Source: Rubripirellula lacrimiformis (lineage in GTDB: Bacteria; Planctomycetota; Planctomycetia; Pirellulales; Pirellulaceae). Taken from it: a DNA stretch of 64,000 nt. How positions within the stretch are numbered: the stretch's first letter is position 1; every line of letters starts with the position of its first letter. Location of the stretch: NCBI RefSeq assembly GCF_007741535.1, contig NZ_CP036525.1, positions 1,984,001 to 2,048,000 of the forward strand. Reading direction: 5' to 3'. The notes under the pieces were generated by a model. It saw only the letters and a list, made by a program, of their open reading frames with translations, was not told the origin of the DNA and searched no databases. Made by a program: the position numbers and the translations under genes. Below are positions 8,615 through 17,385 of this stretch, one piece after another.

Positions 8615-9762
8615 GCTATGCCATTTTCAAAGGAGGACTTGATGGAGTGAAGATTTCTGCAATTTTTTGGCTCGGAATCAACGCTCGTCCGCCGTTGCCA
8701 AAAGACTTGATCCTCCCAGCGAGTTTCCCGCTGGTGTGTCAACCGACTTTGTTCGGTAGATTCGCGAGCGAGGCTGTGAATCAAGTCTCCAAAAAAACGA
8801 CTTGTCGCGAAATCACTGCGTTCTGATACGACGCTTTCCGCCGCAGCTATTCCCGTTTTGAGCGCGCGGATGATTCCGTTGCCAGAAAGAGGATCGAGCG
8901 AGATGGCAGCGTCGCCAATCGCTATCCACCCCTCTCCAGAACTTTCATCAAGCCAACTCGTGTTCGCATTCACAAGACGCAGGGGTTCCAGCAATGATGT
9001 TGCTTCGATGCGTTGGGATGTGTGTGGCAAACGGCGAACCAAGTGTCTCCACCAATCTGTTCGTTCGTTGACATGACGGGGAATCAAATCCGCGTCCGTT
9101 AAATACGCAACGACCAATTGATCGTTTGGAAGCCCCGCGGAGTACCACCAACCGCTCGGCGCTGACTCGATCAATAGTCGCGGGTCGTCGAGGTCACTTG
9201 TTCGCATATAGCCAACCAGCGCCATCAAACGATTTCCAGGAACTCGCGTCGCACCCAGCCGTGTCGCGATCGACGCCGACCGTCCCGTTGCATCAACGAG
9301 AATGTCCGCTTGATAGGATTTCGATCCAATTTGAACATTCCAAACAGTCCCAGATTTTGATACTCGCATCGGACCAGCGGGGCGATCGACGTGGCAGCCT
9401 CGACCGGCACATTCGCACAGCAGCATTCGATCGAAATGGGCGCGATCGAGATTCCAACCCTGTGAGAACGGTTGGAAAAGGAAACTTGATACTGCGGTTT
9501 TGTCGCTGCCCCATGCGGATACGATTCCAGACGTCGGTTCAAAGTCCTCACGCTTGAATTGATCCCACACGTCAAGTGTTTTCAGTAGCCCTTCGGCTTC
9601 TGGCAACAACGCTTCGCCCACGCGACTCGTGCTGAATGAGCTTCTTTCAAGAATTGTGGGTGTGCATCCGTTTTGCATCAGTCGCAGCGCCATCGCACAG
9701 CCCGCTGGACCGCCTCCCACAATCAATACGTCCGTCGGATCTCTCACACTTGTTTCGCCCAC
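8611..9762 (-). CDS. LodB-like FAD-dependent oxidoreductase
   Basis: A 383-residue flavoprotein of the halogenase/geranylgeranyl-reductase/PHBH superfamily. It has an FAD Rossmann motif (VGGGPAG, residues 15-21) and the second FAD motif GDAAISLDPLSGNGI near residue 290. The halogenase signature WxWxIP is not visible. It starts with GTG five bases after the LodA-like gene. LodB proteins are partner flavoproteins needed to build the cysteine tryptophylquinone cofactor of LodA by hydroxylating its Trp, and they are encoded beside lodA. I assign this role from family and adjacency. A substrate monooxygenase of a biosynthetic pathway remains possible. Confidence 0.82.
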   Translation of the reverse strand: MGETSVRDPTDVLIVGGGPAGCAMALRLMQNGCTPTILERSSFSTSRVGEALLPEAEGLLKTLDVWDQFKREDFEPTSGIVSAWGSDKTAVSSFLFQPFSQGWNLDRAHFDRMLLCECAGRGCHVDRPAGPMRVSKSGTVWNVQIGSKSYQADILVDATGRSASIATRLGATRVPGNRLMALVGYMRTSDLDDPRLLIESAPSGWWYSAGLPNDQLVVAYLTDADLIPRHVNERTDWWRHLVRRLPHTSQRIEATSLLEPLRLVNANTSWLDESSGEGWIAIGDAAISLDPLSGNGIIRALKTGIAAAESVVSERSDFATSRFFGDLIHSLARESTEQSRLTHQRETRWEDQVFWQRRTSVDSEPKNCRNLHSIKSSFENGIA

Positions 9763-9767
9763 GCTTC

Positions 9768-11342
9768 TTAAACCAAGAACATTCCATCTGGGTTACGTTC
9801 AGTCTCGATGTACTCTCCGTTGGACTGGGCCACGACGCCTAGTTCGTGCCATCGTTCAACCATGTCCTTATGGTTTGCGATCTTGTCCCGATCCCATTCC
9901 AATTGCGGCCCACCGGAAGCAACCAGAACTTCATCGGGTCGCTGAGCGGGCCACCAGCCGTTGCGGCACTTCAAGAAGTCTGCCTGCCAAGGCATGGCGT
10001 TGTCCTGAGTCAGGTAGCCCGCCGGACGATCATCGTTCGCGGATTCAGGACGCAGGCGAATCTCTACCGCGACGTTGCTGCTGTCCGCTTGATAGATGTC
10101 CGGACGAGTGGCAACGATGCGATTGACTTCGATGCCAGGGAAAAACGAACCGCCCGTGCAGTGTTCCAACGCGGCCTGGTCAAGTCCCCACGCCGTTACG
10201 TTGGAACTCAATGCAGGGATTCCGCTCCAATCTCCAACAAACAACCCGTCCTTCCACTGCTTCATCAGGAAGTACTGCAAGGGACGAAGTGTAAGCCCGA
10301 CTGGATTCACTTCGCCGTCTCCATTGAGCCTCGGCATGTTCCCGGTTGTGTTCGGATTGTCGGGGTCGCGAAGCTTGTGAAAGATCAGCTCCCGCAACGA
10401 CTGGTGTGGGTCATTTCCAGGCGTTGGTACAAACGACAAGTCATTGAAGGCTCGCAGCATCACATTGGCGTGCCCCATGTTCGCAACACGACTCACCCAA
10501 CCTTGCTGCGAGACGCGATGGAGGATCGGATAGATTTCGTTTGTGAACGATGGGCGGTAGGTGGAATCAAACGCTCCGCCCGAAAATAGGTTCGGGGCAA
10601 ACGAGAATTGACGAACCACCAAATCGAGCATCAGTTCATACAGCGTGACGATATTGCCCACACCGGGTGCGTAATCAGGCGGGCCAACGATAATCCATGC
10701 CTGCTCCGCTTGAACGGTTGTGCCATCGCTCAGCTGGATCGTTGCATTGATTGAACCGTCAGAAGTGTCGTCGTACCAAAAGCGATTGTTCGCAAAGTTC
10801 AATCCACCGCCAGCAGAGTAGCCGCCTTGCTCTCCGGGCTTGACGACGAAATTCGACGTGCCGAAACCGCCCGCCACAACGAGGTTGCCGCTACTTTCGG
10901 TCGAGGCGTGACCAAGCGGAACGACTTTACCGCGAAACTTCCCATCGTCGAACGCAACCGATTGCCCCGGCGCGCTGAGCGTCTTGGCCGACGGAGCGAT
11001 GACGAGTTCGCTTTCCGAGATACCTGGATTGCGAGGCGTGTTACCGCCACTGAGAATCACGTTGCCAGCCGCCTTGCGATTGGCGAGCTTCACCGTCCAA
11101 GAAATATTCTCAACTTCACTGTGCGACGTTGTGACTTCAAGCGGCTCGGCAGTCGGGTTGTCTGAGTCGTACTCAAACACTCGAAATCGAGCAGCCTGTC
11201 GTTTCAATCGCCCGTCGGCCTTGAACGCACCGCCGATGGGCGCTGGCTCGGTGCCGGGAATTTCAGGGCCAATGAACGTTTCCATGCTATTGCCAACACG
11301 AGCGACTCCAATAGCCGGATGAATGCGATAGGACTTCGCCAT
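9768..11342 (-). CDS. LodA/GoxA-like quinoprotein amino acid oxidase (CTQ family)
   Basis: A 524-residue protein that opens with the hallmark YRIHPAIGVARVGNS and FIGPEIPG. The cofactor-forming Cys is probably Cys395 (ALEHCTGGSFFPGIE), and the Trp partner lies in the conserved segment MPWQADF...WWPAQRPD (Trp452-Trp464). LodA makes lysine 6-semialdehyde and GoxA oxidises glycine; both release ammonia and hydrogen peroxide. The substrate cannot be told from sequence. LodA of Marinomonas is longer (over 700 residues), so this is a compact member. There is no signal peptide, although LodA is known to reach the medium. The peroxide it makes would feed the haloperoxidase two genes upstream. Confidence 0.9.
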   Translation of the reverse strand: MAKSYRIHPAIGVARVGNSMETFIGPEIPGTEPAPIGGAFKADGRLKRQAARFRVFEYDSDNPTAEPLEVTTSHSEVENISWTVKLANRKAAGNVILSGGNTPRNPGISESELVIAPSAKTLSAPGQSVAFDDGKFRGKVVPLGHASTESSGNLVVAGGFGTSNFVVKPGEQGGYSAGGGLNFANNRFWYDDTSDGSINATIQLSDGTTVQAEQAWIIVGPPDYAPGVGNIVTLYELMLDLVVRQFSFAPNLFSGGAFDSTYRPSFTNEIYPILHRVSQQGWVSRVANMGHANVMLRAFNDLSFVPTPGNDPHQSLRELIFHKLRDPDNPNTTGNMPRLNGDGEVNPVGLTLRPLQYFLMKQWKDGLFVGDWSGIPALSSNVTAWGLDQAALEHCTGGSFFPGIEVNRIVATRPDIYQADSSNVAVEIRLRPESANDDRPAGYLTQDNAMPWQADFLKCRNGWWPAQRPDEVLVASGGPQLEWDRDKIANHKDMVERWHELGVVAQSNGEYIETERNPDGMFLV

Positions 11343-11362
11343 GAGTCTGAATCCGTGGAAGG

Positions 11363-14239
11363 TTAAACCTGTTGAACGCGGAAAATGTCGCCGCCGATTG
11401 AGACGAGATAAAGTTCGCCTTGTGCGTCTTCCCCAAAAGAGACGATCGAGTTGATCGCAGAATTGGCGTTTAATTCAGCCGTTCGTTCAACGTGATTGGA
11501 AACGCTAGAGCCGTCGTAGCGGAGGGACCAAATCCGATTGGAAAGAAAGTCTGCATAGAAGTAGGTGCCTTGCAGTCCCGCGATTGCCTCGCCGCGATAG
11601 ACGTATCCGCCAACGATCGAGCGCCCGTCACTGCGACCGTATTCGTGAATGGGATCGACGAGATTCGGCTGATCGGGATCAAGTCCCGTCAGGTTTGTGC
11701 CTTCGCGAATACGCCAACCGTAATTCTCGCCGCCACGGCTATTCGCGTTCTGGAAATTGAGTTCTTCGCGGGCTGACTGACCAACATCACCCATCCAAAG
11801 ATCGGCGGACAAACGGTCAAAGCTGCAACGCCATGGGTTACGCAAACCAAGTGACCAAATCTCTGCCCGTCCAGCACCACTTGCCGCAAATGGATTCGTG
11901 GGCGGTATGCCGTAGTTCATATCGGCGGCGGCCGGAAGATCGTCACGGTCAACGTCGACACGAAGCATCTTACCAAGCAATACGTTTGTTTCCTGAGCGT
12001 TGCCCATCGGATCGTTTGACGAACCTCCATCACCCATCGCGATGTATAGCAAGCCGTCGGCCGGACCGAACCCGATCCAACCTCCGTTGTGATTGGTGAA
12101 CGGTTGGTCGACGACCATTACGTTGTGCCGACTATTGGTGTCCGCAAGACCGCTGGACGCGGTGTATCGACGAATCGTTGTTCTGCCAACCGCGTCTGTA
12201 CAGTTCACAAAGAAGTGGCCGTTATCTTCATACTGTGGGTGAAACGCCAAGCCCAGCAAGCCTCGTTCTCCGTTGGTGCTCAGATCGTCAACTTGAATGA
12301 AGGTCTGAACAAGCTGTCCATTGGAAGCGTCTAGCACTTGAATCGCACCCGTCTTTTCGACGATATAAAGTCGATCGGGTTTACCAGGGGCGAAGGTGAC
12401 GAACAACGGCTGCGTCAATCCAGTTGCAAAACGATTTGCGACGATTCCAGCGGCACTGGGAACCACAGCGCCAGCTCGTGCGACTGCTGCCGGACGAGCC
12501 GCCGCTACGATTGCTGGGGCATTGCCGCCGACAGCGCCGGACGCAGCCAAGCTACGTATCCAACGATCAACGACTTGAATCTCGTCGTCCGAAAAATTCC
12601 CTGACATCACGCCCGTGGTGATTTGGATATAAAAACCACTTTGGCTCGGGCTTCCGGGGACTACCAACGGCTTGCCCACCGCAGGAGGACGTTTGGCATT
12701 GGTCGAAGTCAGGAAACTGACGATGGCATCATAGTTCTCAGCCGAGAACAGCTCGTTCAGGCTGCCGCCAGCCGGAATTTGCACACCGCTGTGCATGAAT
12801 TGAGCGATCCCTTGTTTCGATTTCAAAAGTTCCAAGAAGTCCGCCTTTGCCTTGGTGCCATCGCCGGGAGCTGGCGGTGGATCACTCGGATCATCGGGCG
12901 TCTGCGGTGGTGTAACCGTTTCGGAAAACTCAAGGGCGGATTCACGAATGGTATTTACAAAGTCTTCCAGGTTCGTTTGAAACGGAGGCACGCTGGTCGT
13001 TTGCGCAAGCAGATTATTGATAGCGTCGACGATTTCCACGTAGGTTCGCCACTGAGCGGACTGCGAATGCGGGAGCGCCAACGTGTAAGGCATTGCAAAC
13101 GGTGGCCCAGCCTTTCGTTCTCTGCCTTGCGTATCGGCCTGGGGAGGATCGTGTTGCGGTCGAGTCTGTAGAAATCCAATGACCTCACGCAGACCAGGGA
13201 ATTGCATCATGCCAAATGCCCAACCAATGACCGTCGTACGCGCCGTCGTTCCCTGTTCCAGAACCAGCGAATGTGCGATTCCGTGGAGCAGCAACCGATA
13301 TTGCAAATCGGCAATGTGCGCCCAGCGGCGACTCTCCGCATCGGTGATTCGTCCAGCTTCCATGTCCAAATCCTGGTGAGGCTGCTCGGACGTATTGGGA
13401 TTGGTCGGCATCGGACGACTTGGATTCCAAGTCGTTGTGGCCTCAAGTTCCTCGTAGATCGTACGGAATTTTTGGTAGTGCGATGTGACAGCCGTGTCGC
13501 CACCTTCGCCCTGCTCAGCGATCTCATTGGCCAGCGCCCTGGCCTCGCTTAGACTTGAGACGGGTCGGACAATTCGCTCACTGAAGCCTCTCCATTCAAT
13601 CGCGGTCGCTTGAAACGTGGTAGCGGATTCCGGATAGATATCGTCTTCCGTCAACGTAACCAGCAATGCATCAATTTTTTCAAAGAGGGATCCAACGCGG
13701 TTGATCGGCATCCCTCCTTGAGCCCCCGTCGCGCGGTCAATGATCGCCTGCAGCGGTGCATCTGCAACGATGTCAGGCATCTCAGCCACGACATACTTTG
13801 CCAACGAGTCGAGTGAGATCGGTTCGAGTTTGAAGTGAAACGGATAGAATAGGTCGCGAAACGGAAAGTCTTCACGTTCCAAATTCACAGGACCACCAAG
13901 CAGCAACAAAAGATTTTGCATCGAGATCAGGTGAGCCATCTCTTCGATCGCGATTTCAACGATCGCTCTCCGCCAGCCGCCCGCTTTCGCTTGTTCGGTC
14001 GGACTCGGCCCCGCAGTCGCATCAATCGAATAGGCGGCATAGAGATACTGCACGAGCAACGACTGTTCAATTTCGGCAGCGGTTTGCAGAAGAAAGATTG
14101 CTTCGTCTCTGGCAGTCAGCTCGCCGTCAACGACAAGGTCTTCCGTCGCATGCGTAACGGGAGTCACACCGTCAGCAGCAGCTCTTGCGACCGCCCGACC
14201 TCTTCGTTTGCGGAACGAAATGCGTGGACCTTTAAGCAT
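11363..14239 (-). CDS. Three-part fusion: ferritin-like (VioB-type), haem-less cytochrome-like and glucose/sorbosone dehydrogenase domains
   Basis: A 958-residue protein; I take the ATG at 14239 rather than the preceding TTG. After a basic N-terminus (RKRRGRAVAR), residues ~35-330 are a ferritin-like four-helix domain of the type found in VioB/RebD: EIEQSLLVQYLYAAYSI and EEMAHLISMQNLLLLLGG carry the metal-binding Glu and His. Residues ~470-580 look like a planctomycete cytochrome-c-type domain without CxxCH. Residues ~605-955 are a PQQ-type sugar dehydrogenase propeller (LTQPLFVTFAPG, GERGLLGLAFHPQY, NHNGG, MGDGGSSNDP, LGLRNPWRCSFD). By family, the domains would handle an oxidation at a di-iron site and an aldose oxidation. 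No signal peptide is visible, although sugar dehydrogenases are normally exported. Confidence 0.83.
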   Translation of the reverse strand: MLKGPRISFRKRRGRAVARAAADGVTPVTHATEDLVVDGELTARDEAIFLLQTAAEIEQSLLVQYLYAAYSIDATAGPSPTEQAKAGGWRRAIVEIAIEEMAHLISMQNLLLLLGGPVNLEREDFPFRDLFYPFHFKLEPISLDSLAKYVVAEMPDIVADAPLQAIIDRATGAQGGMPINRVGSLFEKIDALLVTLTEDDIYPESATTFQATAIEWRGFSERIVRPVSSLSEARALANEIAEQGEGGDTAVTSHYQKFRTIYEELEATTTWNPSRPMPTNPNTSEQPHQDLDMEAGRITDAESRRWAHIADLQYRLLLHGIAHSLVLEQGTTARTTVIGWAFGMMQFPGLREVIGFLQTRPQHDPPQADTQGRERKAGPPFAMPYTLALPHSQSAQWRTYVEIVDAINNLLAQTTSVPPFQTNLEDFVNTIRESALEFSETVTPPQTPDDPSDPPPAPGDGTKAKADFLELLKSKQGIAQFMHSGVQIPAGGSLNELFSAENYDAIVSFLTSTNAKRPPAVGKPLVVPGSPSQSGFYIQITTGVMSGNFSDDEIQVVDRWIRSLAASGAVGGNAPAIVAAARPAAVARAGAVVPSAAGIVANRFATGLTQPLFVTFAPGKPDRLYIVEKTGAIQVLDASNGQLVQTFIQVDDLSTNGERGLLGLAFHPQYEDNGHFFVNCTDAVGRTTIRRYTASSGLADTNSRHNVMVVDQPFTNHNGGWIGFGPADGLLYIAMGDGGSSNDPMGNAQETNVLLGKMLRVDVDRDDLPAAADMNYGIPPTNPFAASGAGRAEIWSLGLRNPWRCSFDRLSADLWMGDVGQSAREELNFQNANSRGGENYGWRIREGTNLTGLDPDQPNLVDPIHEYGRSDGRSIVGGYVYRGEAIAGLQGTYFYADFLSNRIWSLRYDGSSVSNHVERTAELNANSAINSIVSFGEDAQGELYLVSIGGDIFRVQQV

Positions 14240-14290
14240 CAATCTCTGCCAGTCGTGAAGGGGGAATTTTGTTCACTTGGTCGTTCAGCG

Positions 14291-16192
14291 TCAAACGACG
14301 GTCGATAGCGCCTTTGCGATGTCACACTCCGAGGCCTCAAGACACCGACCGCGTTTCAGCTCTGGCAGGTTCAGTTTCTTGCCGGCGAACTTGACTTGCC
14401 CTGAGTGAATTTCGATCGGCTTGCCGCCGAAACTGTTGAACTCGATGCAGTATTCCTCGGTGTAGGTCGCGCTCTTGCGATACAGCATGTCGATGGCGAC
14501 CCGCTGACCAAGCAAGACGCTTTGCGTGTAATCGCTGCGCCAATGGACGCCGGCCATGTTGCGACCGGTTGCGATGTTCGCGGCAAGTTTGTTCAGCTCA
14601 AGTTCGACGGTCATCTTGCCGCTGTGCGCGTCCATGCCTTGATACGGTACAAGGTGCCCGCCGTCGGCAGTTGATTCGACCGGTCCGATGAACTGAACGC
14701 TGCCATCGAAGAAGGATTTCAGCACGGTCACGCACGCACCGGCGACTGTTGCGTGCCCGGCTCCGTAGGATGGATGAGTCGGCGATCCTTCGGGATAAGC
14801 CATCGGCAGCAACGCATTTGGCTCAGGACGATGACCACGACCGCGGCGTTTTCCGCGAGAAGAAGTGAGCCGATCCAGCGCGCTACTGGCTCGCAGAATT
14901 CGCTCGACTTCGATGTCGAAATCTTCGTAAGGCACTGGCACTTCATCGACAATCGAGCGATGGACCAAAGCGGCATAAGCTTCGGGACGCAGTCGTAGAT
15001 GGGTCCATTTTTGTCGCCACACGGCTTTCAATGCCCGAGTCGCAACCTCGGTGACCTGAGAGAGAACCTGAGGACCGCCGAATGTGCCAAAACCGTCTTG
15101 ATCTGGGTATTTTGGTGCCCCGCGATTCGCTGACTTTAGGTATTCCTCGTGTTCGTGCGGCCGCTGATCCTGCCCGGTTCCCATCACGCTGCATCCGGGC
15201 CCGTAAGGATTGCCTGGATTACTCGGGTATCCACCGCCCAGCAAAATTAGAGCCGCATTGAGATAGGCCTCGTAGAGAGCGTCATAATGCACGTAGGTTG
15301 CCAGATCTCGCATCGTCGATAGATATCGTCGTTGAGACGGATCGTGTTGGCCCACCAAGTTTTGATTCGGATTTCTTCTTTCGCCGTCTTGGACGTGAAG
15401 CCATTCCGACCAATCCGTCATGTAGTCGACACCTGCTGCGGCATGAATGCATCGCTGTGGAATTCGCAACGTGCCATAAGGGATTTCGTGAAGTAAAAAC
15501 TGCGAAAGATAAGGGCCGACGTTCTCCGAAATTCCGGCATTTTTGTCAGCAAATCGCGCCAATTCGCCGCCACGGAATAGACTCTTCGATGTAACAGAAA
15601 GCGTCTCGAAGCCAGATGTCGTTGGATCTCCGTTAGGATCGTCACGGTTGACAAACAAAGGCAGAGTGCTGATCTCACCCGCGGCCGCGGCGACCATCGG
15701 ATGATCGTCCCACTGCGCGAACGGCACATCACGCAGTATCGCCATCCAGTACAGTTCGATCATCTCAGCCGCCTCTTCCTGGCTGTTCAAATCCGGCGGC
15801 GCGGGGATTTCGTAACAGCATGGATCGGTAACTTCGGTATCAAGTGACCAACCTGATTGCGGATTCACGAAACGGCGCAGCGAGTCACAAGTCTTGTTAC
15901 GCAGTTGAAATTTACGCTTCGCGGCTTGTCCAGGATCCGCGTTCAGCTTCTTGAGCTGATCTACCAGATTCTGAAACTGCGATGCATTCACTTCGCCAGT
16001 GGTCGGATCATGGTCAAGGCCCTTCGAGAATCTCGCTGTTGGGCTTTCCGCCGCAACAGTCAGTCTCGCGCCAAAAACGCTACGGCAGTCTTTCGCGGCA
16101 GTGGCAGTCTTTCGCTGCGTCGTTTTGGTCTTTCGTTTCGTCGATGCTTTCGGTTTTTGTGTTGACTTTCGCGCTGTCTTTTTCTTCGACAT
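14291..16192 (-). CDS. Vanadium-dependent haloperoxidase with lysine-rich N-terminal tail
   Basis: A 633-residue protein from the ATG at 16192; a longer TTG-start version lacks a ribosome site. The vanadate pocket of the PAP2/haloperoxidase fold is clear: Lys395...Arg402 (KWTHLRLRP), HPSYGAGH ending in His480, and Arg544...His550 (RNMAGVHWRSD). The Ser that bonds vanadate in SGH motifs is Ala here. The enzyme would use hydrogen peroxide and a halide to make hypohalous acid. Residues 2-40 are a Lys/Thr/Ala tail (KKKTARKSTQKPKASTKRK) like histone H1 tails, suggesting polyanion binding. No Sec or Tat signal is visible, whereas many haloperoxidases are exported. Confidence 0.87.
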   Translation of the reverse strand: MSKKKTARKSTQKPKASTKRKTKTTQRKTATAAKDCRSVFGARLTVAAESPTARFSKGLDHDPTTGEVNASQFQNLVDQLKKLNADPGQAAKRKFQLRNKTCDSLRRFVNPQSGWSLDTEVTDPCCYEIPAPPDLNSQEEAAEMIELYWMAILRDVPFAQWDDHPMVAAAAGEISTLPLFVNRDDPNGDPTTSGFETLSVTSKSLFRGGELARFADKNAGISENVGPYLSQFLLHEIPYGTLRIPQRCIHAAAGVDYMTDWSEWLHVQDGERRNPNQNLVGQHDPSQRRYLSTMRDLATYVHYDALYEAYLNAALILLGGGYPSNPGNPYGPGCSVMGTGQDQRPHEHEEYLKSANRGAPKYPDQDGFGTFGGPQVLSQVTEVATRALKAVWRQKWTHLRLRPEAYAALVHRSIVDEVPVPYEDFDIEVERILRASSALDRLTSSRGKRRGRGHRPEPNALLPMAYPEGSPTHPSYGAGHATVAGACVTVLKSFFDGSVQFIGPVESTADGGHLVPYQGMDAHSGKMTVELELNKLAANIATGRNMAGVHWRSDYTQSVLLGQRVAIDMLYRKSATYTEEYCIEFNSFGGKPIEIHSGQVKFAGKKLNLPELKRGRCLEASECDIAKALSTVV

Positions 16193-16324
16193 GACTAATT
16201 CCGCTGATTTGATTGCTCGACTTTGATTGCTCGACGTCAAAGATGAAGTGAGTTTCAAGGAGATTGTGACTCAGTCGTCTCGCCAATCTACGGAAGCAGA
16301 TAGGAACGACTAGAACGGGTTTTC

Positions 16325-17212
16325 TTAGTCTGCCGCGGCAACAACAGATGGCCGAGACAACTCCGTCGCATCCAGCCATTCTTCCGAGAATAGGCACCAG
16401 AAATCGCGAGCGAGATAGTTACAAACGAAGCTGGCAGGAAGCCATCCATACCCATTGTCTCCCCATTGCTTTCCCCATGAGCTGCGAATCAAGATCGCGT
16501 CTTGATCCGCACCAACGCGATTCAATTGGTATCCAACTGCGACAACAGATTGACCACCGCGCGGTGCGTCATGGGCTTTGCGAAAAAGAATGTCGGGACC
16601 ATCAGCCAATGACGAAGGCACAGAGAACCCGAACAAGACTGGAAAACCGGCCGCAAGGAAGGATTTCAACGCACGCCATGTCTCTTGACCACTACATCCA
16701 TCATCGACAATACGAAAATACCGAAGGGCCTTCGGGGCCGTTGCCAGCGAAAGCAGAAACGAGCTAGGTTCGGATCGAAAAGCTTCGATACTGTATGGCC
16801 AGTATTCTTCCGGCGGGACGCCAACCTGAGCAAGTACTTTCAAGGTGGTCCTCAAATCCGCGCCTGAATCAGCAATATCTCGCCCTGCTTTCGCAATTCT
16901 GTGTCGTGTAGCTTGATAAAGAAACAGGCGTGAGCCATCGTAGGTCCGTCCGGCAACACGCCGCTCAAAATACTCAACCGCAGACAAGACCGCGAACGCA
17001 GATGAAGCATTCAATGTTCGTTGGTCATCTACTGCCGTGAAATACTCTGTGTCGCAATCGCAGCGTAGATCAACTAGGTCGGGTTGTTCGGAGTCCAGCA
17101 TCTCCGGCAGGTCTAGAAGTAGACGCTGAACCTCAGGGTGTCGAAACGTGAAGTCGCGTCCATCGGGAAGGTCAGGTTGCCAACCCAATCCTCGCGGCAC
17201 AAATTTAGCCAT
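16325..17212 (-). CDS. Papain-fold (C1) protein without catalytic residues: likely pseudoprotease
   Basis: A 295-residue protein; ATG at 17212 chosen because MAKFVPRGLGWQPDLPDGRDF is the usual opening of bacterial C1 proteins, while the longest frame starts at a TTG. The fold signatures remain, but every catalytic position is changed: DQ...NASSAFA in place of DQ...GSCxAxA (Cys to Ser70), GGQSVVAVGY in place of GGHAVxxVGY (His to Gln221), and IRSSWGKQWGDNGYGW in place of the NSWG motif (Asn to Ser244). It is probably a binding or scaffold protein, not an enzyme. It is the first gene of the cluster, 132 bases upstream of the haloperoxidase, so it may be made in largest amount. Confidence 0.82.
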   Translation of the reverse strand: MAKFVPRGLGWQPDLPDGRDFTFRHPEVQRLLLDLPEMLDSEQPDLVDLRCDCDTEYFTAVDDQRTLNASSAFAVLSAVEYFERRVAGRTYDGSRLFLYQATRHRIAKAGRDIADSGADLRTTLKVLAQVGVPPEEYWPYSIEAFRSEPSSFLLSLATAPKALRYFRIVDDGCSGQETWRALKSFLAAGFPVLFGFSVPSSLADGPDILFRKAHDAPRGGQSVVAVGYQLNRVGADQDAILIRSSWGKQWGDNGYGWLPASFVCNYLARDFWCLFSEEWLDATELSRPSVVAAAD

Positions 17213-17385
17213 AGCGATCTCGTGATTGAATGCACATCGAGGCATAAAACGCTTCTCTAAACGTCTATTCAATCGCTAGGACAGAAATTGGCTACGGAAT
17301 AGAATGGGAACGCTCCGCGAGTAACGCGATTTTCACATGAAGGACTCCACGCAACTGAGTTAGAACAATGCATCATTCAGTGATC

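Noticed and set aside
9768-10589. Plus-strand ORF of 247 codons at 9846-10589
   Set aside because: It is antisense to the LodA-like gene, which carries the family signatures along its whole length.
16193-16258. TTG start of the haloperoxidase
   Set aside because: No ribosome site and an added non-conserved 22 residues; ATG 16192 begins the lysine tail directly.
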